From: Promethearchaeota archaeon
Lineage (GTDB): Archaea > Asgardarchaeota > Lokiarchaeia > Sigyniarchaeales > SOKP01
DNA: 52,924 bases
Direction of reading: 5' to 3'
NCBI GenBank assembly: GCA_018238625.1
Contig: JABCSY010000016.1
Coordinates: 1-52,924, forward strand
Positions 24,522 through 31,197 of this stretch are shown piece after piece. Numbering within the stretch: position 1 is the first letter of the stretch; the number at the start of each line of letters is the position of its first letter. A program made the position numbers and the translations under genes. The notes under the pieces are model-generated. The model did no database searches and was not told where the DNA came from. It saw nothing but the letters and a program-made list of their open reading frames with translations.

Positions 24522-26168
24522 ATGAAATTTGAAATAAATGATATTGATGCATTAGCGCGTTTAGGCAGTATTAAATTAAACAATAAAGAGATGCTTACCC
24601 CTAACTTATTTCCTGTGGTACATCCTTACAAAAACATTGTTTCCCCTCTTGAATTAAAGAAAATTGGTGCGCAATGTCTTTTTACTAATGCATACATTAT
24701 TTATAAAAAGGAAAGCTTAAGAACTCAAGTTTTACAGAAAGGACTTCACGAATATTTCAATTATGATGGAATAATCGCAACCGATAGTGGTGCGTTTCAA
24801 CAATATATGTATAATGACGATTCTTTAGATATTGATGCGAAAAGTATCGAGAAATTTCAAGAAAGTATCGGAGCAGATTTTTCTGTCATATTAGATATAC
24901 CAGTGCAATTAGAAGATCACTACGATATTGCAAAGGAAAAAGTGTTAACTACTATTCAAAGGGCAAAAAGTAATATTTCAAGGAGATCACGCTCAGATTG
25001 TTATTGGTTTGGTCCAATACACGGCGGAAAACATTTAGACTTGCTGAAAGAAAGCTCACTCGAAATGAGTAAATTAGATTTTGATGTCTATGCTATCGGT
25101 GGAATAGTAAAAGCGTTTTTAAATTACAGGTTTGAATTAACGACACAAATATTATTGACTGTAAAAAAGTATATTGCTCCCAACAAACCAATTCACATGT
25201 TTGGTTTAGGATTACCGCAATACTTTTCTTTGGCGGTCGCATGCGGTTGTGATTTAATGGATTCGGCAGCGTATGTATTATTTGCAAAGCAGAATCGTTA
25301 TTTTACCCTATCAACAGGTACTAAAAGGCTTGAAGAATTAGAAGAATTCCCCTGTCATTGCCCAATATGTTCGAAATTTTCCCCAAAAGAGGTTAAAAAT
25401 TTTGAAGATAATTTAAGGATTGAACTACTCGCAAAACATAACTTATACTTATCTTTCTCTGAATTAAGAACGATAAGACAGACAATAAGAGAAGGAAATC
25501 TATGGGAGTTAGTCGAACAAAGAATTCGAGCTCATCCTTATTTAGTGAAAGCTGCCAGTCTAATAAAAAAGAATAAACCTTTTTTTGAGATTTACGAGAA
25601 AGCATATAAAAATCATGGAAGGCTTTATGCTTGTACCGAAAGCGTAGATAGACCTTTAATTTATCGATACGAACAAAAAATAATAAACGATTACCGCCCC
25701 CCTAAAGAAGCTAAATATCTAATAATTTTACCCGAATTGGATGTAAAAGGCAAAACCTCCCCTACCACGAGTATATGGTTAGATATGATAAATAACAATC
25801 AACTTCTTCAAAGAAAGGACATCCATTTGGTTTTTTATTCTATAATTTACGGGATTATTCCATATGAATTAATTGATACGTTTCCAATGGGGCAATACGA
25901 ATCACTCGATTCCTCTTCTATTAATGATGTTTTCTATCAAAATTCCATAAAAAATTCAGAAGCGTTTTTAAAAATTAACTCGAATAATTACAAGAAATGC
26001 GTCCTTTTAATTCCAGAATTTTACATTAACCAATTTAACGAATCTACACGATTTCCAAACAAACATCCAATTAACGGGCTTAAAAACATCTTAAATAAAA
26101 TATATGAATCAAATTCGTGTGTGATTAAACAAATAGATGAACTTTTTCAATTTTTAAAGGAAGAATAA
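24522..26168 (+). CDS. tgtA: Archaeosine tRNA-guanine transglycosylase (TgtA) with ArcS-like C-terminal domain
   Basis: 548 residues from the ATG at 24522, which follows AAGTGATT; an in-frame TTG at 24516 is less likely. The TIM-barrel catalytic part has ATDSGAFQQYM with the active Asp, ILDIPVQLED, GPIHGG and the zinc set CHCPICSKF. It swaps guanine-15 for preQ0 in archaeal tRNA. The last third (IILPELDVKGKTSP to about residue 545) looks like the DUF5591 domain of ArcS/TgtA2, with IIYGIIPYELIDTFPMGQYE as the tell-tale phrase, and no PUA domain is visible at the end. The stop is 3 nt before the DUF371 gene. Confidence 0.92.
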   Translation: MKFEINDIDALARLGSIKLNNKEMLTPNLFPVVHPYKNIVSPLELKKIGAQCLFTNAYIIYKKESLRTQVLQKGLHEYFNYDGIIATDSGAFQQYMYNDDSLDIDAKSIEKFQESIGADFSVILDIPVQLEDHYDIAKEKVLTTIQRAKSNISRRSRSDCYWFGPIHGGKHLDLLKESSLEMSKLDFDVYAIGGIVKAFLNYRFELTTQILLTVKKYIAPNKPIHMFGLGLPQYFSLAVACGCDLMDSAAYVLFAKQNRYFTLSTGTKRLEELEEFPCHCPICSKFSPKEVKNFEDNLRIELLAKHNLYLSFSELRTIRQTIREGNLWELVEQRIRAHPYLVKAASLIKKNKPFFEIYEKAYKNHGRLYACTESVDRPLIYRYEQKIINDYRPPKEAKYLIILPELDVKGKTSPTTSIWLDMINNNQLLQRKDIHLVFYSIIYGIIPYELIDTFPMGQYESLDSSSINDVFYQNSIKNSEAFLKINSNNYKKCVLLIPEFYINQFNESTRFPNKHPINGLKNILNKIYESNSCVIKQIDELFQFLKEE

Positions 26169-26171
26169 TAA

Positions 26172-26603
26172 ATGATTTTATTAGACTCAATCAATGCAAT
26201 TGGCCACCCTTTTATTCAATGTACTCATGGTACAACTATAGAGTTAACCAAGGACGATTACCTTACTAAAGAGGGAACCTGTATTTTGGGTATTAAGGCG
26301 TCAAAAGCTTGTTATGATTTAAATCCGGGATTGAAAAAAAAAATTAAGAACGGGGAAAGGATCGATGTTATAATAAAAGTAGATGATATAGTCGATTCTT
26401 TTTATGGCTATGGTAGTAGTAACTTAACTTTGCTAAGCAAAAAAGACTTAGTTTTTCGAAAAAGCAATTTTATATGCGATAGAACCATTTTAATAAACTG
26501 TACAAAATCCTCAAGGGAATTGAACAGGAATATTATTAACAAATTAACTAATTCCAAGAAAAATATTTCAATACTTTTCAAATTTAATGATGTATATGAG
26601 TAA
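26172..26603 (+). CDS. DUF371-family protein
   Basis: 143 residues. The phrases IGHPFIQCTHGTTIELTKDDYLTKEGTCILGI, KASKACYDL and RKSNFICDRTILI match archaeal DUF371, a small beta-rich family of unknown function found in nearly all archaea. The start is 3 nt after tgtA and its 3' end overlaps trm5 by up to 17 nt, so it is co-translated with two tRNA-modifying enzymes. A role in tRNA metabolism is a reasonable inference from this placement only. Confidence 0.85.
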   Translation: MILLDSINAIGHPFIQCTHGTTIELTKDDYLTKEGTCILGIKASKACYDLNPGLKKKIKNGERIDVIIKVDDIVDSFYGYGSSNLTLLSKKDLVFRKSNFICDRTILINCTKSSRELNRNIINKLTNSKKNISILFKFNDVYE

Positions 26604-27744
26604 AATTGGAAAAGAGGACACTCAATTTTTAAAAATTAAAAAGGATTCTGCTGAAAAACTTCTAAAATTAATTAAAACAAAATTATCAGACGAATCCATT
26701 GTAGACAAAAGGAAAAAAGTTATACATAGTGGAGTCTATGTGCTCTTTCCTATAGTAAAGAACGAAAAAAAAGTTAACAATTTGATTGAATGCATAGGAA
26801 ACGAATTAAATTTTGAAATTATTAACGCTAAGGGGAAAATTGATCCAAATCATAAATATCGCTCTCTTGAAGAAGCTTTAGTAGGCGAATTACCCGAAGA
26901 TATTATAGATTTAATACCAAAATCCTATGATGTTATTGGAAAGATTGCGATAACCGAATTTGATCGATTTAACTCATTAAGTGTGGACAAAACCTCAATA
27001 TATAAGAAAAAAGTAGCTGAAGCGATAGTAAAAGTGAATAAGATGGTAGAAACAGTCTACGAGAAAAAGAGCGAAGTAAAAGGAAAATATAGGCTAAAAG
27101 AATTACGACCTATTTTTGGCGTAGATAACCCCGAAACCTTTCATAAAGAAAATCATTGTATATTTAAATTAGATGTAAAAAACACGTATTTTACTCCAAG
27201 ATTAGTTTTTGAGCGAAATCGGCTAAGTTTACTCAAATTTGCAAAAAATGAATTAATCGTAGACATGTTTGCGGGTGTTGGCCCAATCTCTATTCAAATA
27301 GCAAGAAACAACGATGTAAAAATTTATTCTTTTGATATTAATCCAGCAGCACATAAATATCTCATTGAAAATGTAAATTTAAATAAACTGAAAGGACAAA
27401 TTCTTGCTTATAACATAGATGTTGTGAATCTTATAAAATCATCCAATGAATTAGGAATTAATTTAAAAAACCGCGTAGATAGAACAATAATGAATTTACC
27501 GGAACAATCTATTAATTATATAGATATAGCATGCTTCCTGACGAAAAAAACGGGCGGAATTATACATTTATATCAATTCTGTGAAAAACCAAATCCAATT
27601 GAAAAAGGAATTAAAAATTTAAGAAACCAGTTAAATAGGATGGGATGGCACATAGAGGAAATAATTAACTCTAAAATCGTTAAACCGTTTTCTCCTAAAT
27701 CCGATTTGATAGTAGTAGATGTAAAGATTAAGTACATTATGTAA
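26587..27744 (+). CDS. trm5: tRNA (guanine-37-N1) methyltransferase Trm5
   Basis: 385 residues. An N-terminal D1-like extension is followed by the D2 helical domain with the FG(V)DNPETFHKENHCIFKLDV segment and a Rossmann methyltransferase: VDMFAGVGPISIQIA (motif I, about 223-237), IYSFDINPAAHKYL (motif II), and MNLPEQS in place of the (N/D)PPY box, all typical of Trm5. It makes m1G37 and in archaea can feed wyosine synthesis. Several in-frame ATGs crowd the start (26587, 26590, 26596); the last reduces the overlap with DUF371 to 8 nt and is equally plausible. Confidence 0.93.
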   Translation: MMYMSKIGKEDTQFLKIKKDSAEKLLKLIKTKLSDESIVDKRKKVIHSGVYVLFPIVKNEKKVNNLIECIGNELNFEIINAKGKIDPNHKYRSLEEALVGELPEDIIDLIPKSYDVIGKIAITEFDRFNSLSVDKTSIYKKKVAEAIVKVNKMVETVYEKKSEVKGKYRLKELRPIFGVDNPETFHKENHCIFKLDVKNTYFTPRLVFERNRLSLLKFAKNELIVDMFAGVGPISIQIARNNDVKIYSFDINPAAHKYLIENVNLNKLKGQILAYNIDVVNLIKSSNELGINLKNRVDRTIMNLPEQSINYIDIACFLTKKTGGIIHLYQFCEKPNPIEKGIKNLRNQLNRMGWHIEEIINSKIVKPFSPKSDLIVVDVKIKYIM

Positions 27745-27818
27745 AGTTTTAATAACCAATGAAAACATTGATATTTAGTATAACTTACTGTTGACGAAAT
27801 TTCTTTGTTTGATTAAAT

Positions 27819-29030
27819 ATGAAAAAAATAACTAAGTTTGGGATAGAATTCTTACTATTAGCGCTCCGAATTGACAAACATATCAGGGGATATATTGATT
27901 TTTATTTTGGACCTGAAGAGCTTCGTCAAATTGTTGACAATGAATCTATAACCTCGCCAAGCAAGCTATTAATTGATTGTAAAGCTTTAATAAGGCAACT
28001 AGGCTCACAAGGTTACGATAAGAAGCGTGAGCGATACCTAGAAAAAATGCTTACGGCAATGAGGACTTCAATAGAATTATTAAATGGAGTCGAAATGTCA
28101 ATAAAAGATCAGTTTTTAAAACTTTACGATGTAGATTTAAAACCAGTTAATGAATCTGAATTGGATAATTTAAAAGAAGAATATAATGACGCTTATAGCG
28201 GTCCTGGAAGTTTAGAAGAACGAATTGAAAATTTAAGGTTAAAACGAAGAGTGCCTGAGGAAAAAGTTTTCGAATTTTTTAAAAGAGCACTTAAAATCAC
28301 AGAGAAACGAACAAAGGAGTTGTTTATAAATCTCTTACCTGAAAATGAGCATATTTTATTAGATTTAACACAAGAAAAAAACAATAACAAGATAAAATGG
28401 ACTTGCTACGAATGGTATTTAGGTAATTACAATAGCCGAATAGAAGTTAATCCGAAATTTAATATGTATTGGAATGCTTTACTGATGTATTCTGCTCATG
28501 AAGGCTATCCGGGACATCACACAGAATTTTCTATAAAAGAATGGGTACTATATCGCAAGTTAAATCAATTTGAACACTCAATTTTGCTCATGAACTCTCC
28601 TAAATTAATAATCAGTGAAGGTATAGCAGATCTTGCTATTAATATACTTTTTTCCTATCGAGATCAAGTAGAAATTGGATTAAACGAGTTTTGTCCAGAT
28701 GTTTCAAAAGAAGCATCCATAGAAGTCATGATTGCGCAATATAAAGCAAGAAGTAAGCTTATGCTTTTTTGGTATAATTTTGCTTATCATGCTCTTATTG
28801 ACAATTACACTGATGAGGAATTATTTAGTTATGGCAAAAATTTTGAGCTTTTTGGCGAAGATGACCTAAGAAATCAAATAAAAAGACTCAATGATCCAGT
28901 ATACTCAAAAAATGCTTTTACCTATAACCTCGGAAAGAATATTATAAAAAAGAAATATGGGGAATTCCCTTCAGTTAAAGATTTTCGAAATCTTTTAATT
29001 AATCCGATCTTACCTTCTGACTTGTTATAA
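27819..29030 (+). CDS. DUF885-like metallopeptidase-type protein, copy 1
   Basis: 403 residues. The core motif AHEGYPGHHTEF (H227, E228, H233, H234) followed by ISEGIADLAINILF (E267) is the HExxPGHH plus downstream EG pattern of DUF885 proteins, a group of zinc-peptidase-like hydrolases. The rest is helical and charged (KKRERYLEKML, NESELDNLKEE). No signal peptide or membrane span, so cytosolic. It is closely related, roughly two thirds identical by eye, to the partial gene at the end of the window on the other strand. Two nonapeptide ORFs follow on the same strand. Substrate unknown. Confidence 0.75.
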   Translation: MKKITKFGIEFLLLALRIDKHIRGYIDFYFGPEELRQIVDNESITSPSKLLIDCKALIRQLGSQGYDKKRERYLEKMLTAMRTSIELLNGVEMSIKDQFLKLYDVDLKPVNESELDNLKEEYNDAYSGPGSLEERIENLRLKRRVPEEKVFEFFKRALKITEKRTKELFINLLPENEHILLDLTQEKNNNKIKWTCYEWYLGNYNSRIEVNPKFNMYWNALLMYSAHEGYPGHHTEFSIKEWVLYRKLNQFEHSILLMNSPKLIISEGIADLAINILFSYRDQVEIGLNEFCPDVSKEASIEVMIAQYKARSKLMLFWYNFAYHALIDNYTDEELFSYGKNFELFGEDDLRNQIKRLNDPVYSKNAFTYNLGKNIIKKKYGEFPSVKDFRNLLINPILPSDLL

Positions 29031-29204
29031 AATTACTTATTTAAAATTCAAAAATAATAGATTAGCCGCAAAAATGATTACAAATTCTCTACCATACCCA
29101 CTACCTACTATCATATACTTTATTATAAAATTATAAAAATTTGAGTTTTAAATTGTTTTTATTCAACTTTATTTATTTAAAAATCTCTTGCTACTTTTTC
29201 GTAG

Positions 29205-29212
29205 TTTAAATA
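29205..29212 (+). promoter_or_regulatory. TATA box of peptide cassette 1
   Basis: TTTAAATA in the context GTAGTTTAAATAAT, 120 nt before the ATG of the first nonapeptide. The same core AGTTTAAATAA precedes the other two cassettes. It predicts a leader of roughly 90 nt, unlike the leaderless genes nearby. The rest of the 295-nt gap after 29030 shows only AT-rich sequence. Confidence 0.55.
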
Positions 29213-29324
29213 ATCAATTTGAATCAAATTAATAAGTGAAGAAAAAACGAGAAAGTGCATAAGAATTCATATAAAAGAGAAAAAAATGTACATTATTTTT
29301 CAATATTTGAAAGGAGTGATTAAA

Positions 29325-29354
29325 ATGCCTGGTCAAGTTGGTACTACGCCTTAA
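29325..29354 (+). CDS. Nonapeptide ORF 1 (MPGQVGTTP)
   Basis: Nine codons plus TAA. A strong ribosome site AAGGAGTG ends 6 nt before the ATG, one of the best in the window. The peptide is MPGQVGTTP. It shares M-P-G at positions 1-3, P at 9 and exact length with ORFs at 29619 and 51622; the middle five residues vary. A 15-bp hairpin and T-run follow the stop. Located 295 nt after the DUF885-like gene on the same strand. Translation is inferred from the SD and the length conservation, not proven; the cassette could instead be a structured RNA. Confidence 0.55.
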   Translation: MPGQVGTTP

Positions 29355-29358
29355 ATTG

Positions 29359-29428
29359 GTGTTTATTATAGAGAGTGCTTTACATTGATACTCTTTATAA
29401 GAACACTATTTATTTTTCTTTTTTTTTT
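29359..29428 (+). terminator. Hairpin plus T-run after nonapeptide 1
   Basis: Outer stem GTGTT/AACAC (29359-29363 with 29402-29406), internal loop, inner 10-bp stem TATAGAGAGT/ACTCTTTATA (29367-29376 with 29390-29399, one G-T pair), 13-nt loop, then a stretch almost only of T up to about 29428. This is the form of an intrinsic terminator and starts 5 nt after the stop codon. Confidence 0.6.
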
Positions 29429-29515
29429 AATTAAAAATTCCTCCATTCTAAGGAATGTTTAAATTAAAACTATAACCAACTTCAATATTTATCAAGAAAT
29501 GAGTAAATATGGAAG

Positions 29516-29523
29516 TTTAAATA
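29516..29523 (+). promoter_or_regulatory. TATA box of peptide cassette 2
   Basis: TTTAAATA in the context GAAGTTTAAATAAAT, 103 nt before the ATG of nonapeptide 2. The leader behind it shares GAAAAAAATGT with the leader of cassette 1, so the cassettes look duplicated as whole units. Confidence 0.55.
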
Positions 29524-29618
29524 AATAATTAGAAAATGAATTGGGACAAAGAAAAAAATGTTTTCATTGGATACTCAAAATTATAAAAAACAACTCAATA
29601 ATAAATAAGGTGAATTAT

Positions 29619-29648
29619 ATGCCTGGTAGAGGGACTGTAACTCCTTAA
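29619..29648 (+). CDS. Nonapeptide ORF 2 (MPGRGTVTP)
   Basis: Nine codons plus TAA; ribosome site AAGGTGA 4-5 nt upstream of the ATG. Same M-P-G-x5-P plan as ORF 1. Bases just after the stop are also alike in both (TTGGTG, then TTATAG and a GAG-containing arm), pointing to common descent. The hairpin behind it (GAGC/GCTC plus ATA/TAT with one bulge, 29662-29689) is weaker, and no long T-run follows; transcription would run toward the convergent tRNA-Arg. Confidence 0.5.
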   Translation: MPGRGTVTP

Positions 29649-29747
29649 TTTGGTGGTGCTTATAGGAGCGTCTTACTTCAAAGCTCTATTGAATGATTTG
29701 TTAAAGCCGATTATAAAAACAGGAGTTAATTCTTTGATTTATTGAAG

Positions 29748-29822
29748 TGGACCTGGCAGGAGTCGAACCTGCGATCTTCGGATTAGAAGTCCGACGCCAT
29801 ATCCAGGCTTGGCTACAGGTCC
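29748..29822 (-). tRNA. tRNA-Arg (anticodon UCU)
   Basis: 75 nt on the minus strand: acceptor GGACCTG/CAGGTCC, D-arm GCCAAGCCTGGATATGGC, anticodon stem TCGGA/TCCGA around CTTCTAA, T-arm GCAGG/CCTGC around TTCGACT, discriminator A. UCU reads AGA and AGG, frequent arginine codons here. No intron; CCA not encoded. The 277-nt gap between this gene and 30099 shows no other feature. Confidence 0.96.
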
Positions 29823-30098
29823 TATTCAATTTTAGTTATAATAATAAATATAAAATCGTCTTTAAATTTTTTGTTTGGAGATGTTTTAATAAATACTTAG
29901 GCTTTATTTTCAAATTCGTAATAATCTAAACAAGATTAATAGCAATCGATTCGTAACTGAAAATATCTTACACGCTAACAATAAATTAATAATTTGTTAA
30001 TATAAATTTCTTTTAAATTTGGAACGCTATTAATATTAAATGTTAATACAATTTGCAATTCCGCTAAAAATACGATTCTATATTAATGAGGGGTAAAT

Positions 30099-30824
30099 TT
30101 GCTTAAGAAAAAGGTATATGTACATCAGAACATCCCTTATGCTTTTAATTGGAATCTTGCTCATCATAAGGAAAAGATTTTGCAAAAAACCCCTAATCGA
30201 GAAGAATTCATTAAGTTAGGTTCCTATTTTAAGAGAATATACAAAGGAGAGATTCCCAATGACTTGTTCAATTTACAAGGACTTTCTCGCGTCTCACAAT
30301 TTAAAATGAGAGGGTTAAAACCGGCTTTTATCGCAAGTTTTAGTAAAAAATTAATTCGAGAAGGAAAAATACGGTACCTCGGTTCCGATTCTAAATTACC
30401 AAATTACACGCAAAATGTATTTGAAAGTTTTAAAATCAATAAAATTGGAAAAGTTCCCGGTCACGATCCTGTTTTAAAGAACATTTTAATCAAAGATAAG
30501 AATTCAGTCGCAATTGAAGTTCCAATCTGGAAAGAGGTTAACAATAGCTACATTACAGGACACATAGATCTTATTCAAATTGAAGACAACACAGTAAAAG
30601 TGATTGATTATAAACCAGAAGGAAACTTTATGAATTCATTACCACAAGTTGCTACTTATGGGCTTTTAATAAAGTCAAAATTTGAATTGCAACAAATTAA
30701 ATGCCTCTCTTTCAATAAAACGGAAGCCTGGGAATATGACCCCTTAATTTTGTTAACAGAGGTAAAGGATTATTTGGTTTCTCATCGAATTAATAAAAGG
30801 AAATGGGAAGACTTCGTAAATTAA
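30099..30824 (+). CDS. PD-(D/E)XK nuclease-like protein (Cas4/RecB fold)
   Basis: 241 residues, TTG start with GAGGGG about 6 nt upstream. The C-terminal half has the nuclease core: E140 (VAIEVPIW), D157 (GHIDLIQI), IDYKPEG with D170 and K172, and Q183 in LPQVATYG, matching motifs I-III and QxxxY of RecB-like nucleases. The N-terminal 110 residues are basic and helical (FKMRGLKPAFIASFSKKLI). No CRISPR array or cas gene is present, so a DNA-repair or genome-maintenance role is more likely than Cas4. Confidence 0.75.
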   Translation: MLKKKVYVHQNIPYAFNWNLAHHKEKILQKTPNREEFIKLGSYFKRIYKGEIPNDLFNLQGLSRVSQFKMRGLKPAFIASFSKKLIREGKIRYLGSDSKLPNYTQNVFESFKINKIGKVPGHDPVLKNILIKDKNSVAIEVPIWKEVNNSYITGHIDLIQIEDNTVKVIDYKPEGNFMNSLPQVATYGLLIKSKFELQQIKCLSFNKTEAWEYDPLILLTEVKDYLVSHRINKRKWEDFVN

Positions 30825-30831
30825 TTCTAAT

Positions 30832-31095
30832 TTACTTAAATGATTTCTTCCCTTTTTGCACTACTTCATCTTCTTCTGGCGTAAAATGCTTTTGTAAAAA
30901 TAAGTAGCTCAGAAATAAGCCAATTGCTTCTATAACTATTCCGGTAAAAGCAATTATTGTCCCATTATATCCTAGATGCCTTAATAATAAAGCACATCCT
31001 AAACCCGAAGTTGCGCAAACAAAAAGAATAAACCCTTTAATTATTTGAGAAAACGAATCTTTTATATAACCCAATTCTTTTTTAAGCCACGACAT
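30832..31095 (-). CDS. Small two-span membrane protein
   Basis: 87 residues: basic N-terminus, membrane spans at about 18-38 and 46-66, charged C-terminal tail ending KGKKSFK. No family recognised. It lies about 100 nt downstream of the 803-residue gene on the same strand and could be its distal operon member; it converges on the nuclease-like gene, 8 nt apart. Confidence 0.5.
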   Translation of the reverse strand: MSWLKKELGYIKDSFSQIIKGFILFVCATSGLGCALLLRHLGYNGTIIAFTGIVIEAIGLFLSYLFLQKHFTPEEDEVVQKGKKSFK

Positions 31096-31197
31096 GGTTT
31101 AATCATACGCGTTTAATGGTGTTTTAAATTAAAATTTGTAAATAAATTAAATTATGATGATTTTAATATTTTTGTTATTTTATTTTGACGCGTTTAA

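Noticed and set aside
29747..29929. Plus-strand ORF across tRNA-Arg
   Set aside because: It covers the tRNA on the other strand, and the peptide resembles the usual false proteins seen opposite tRNAs.
30099..30824. Cas4 assignment for the PD-(D/E)XK protein
   Set aside because: No CRISPR repeats or other cas genes were found in the window, and the Cas4 iron-sulfur cysteines are absent.
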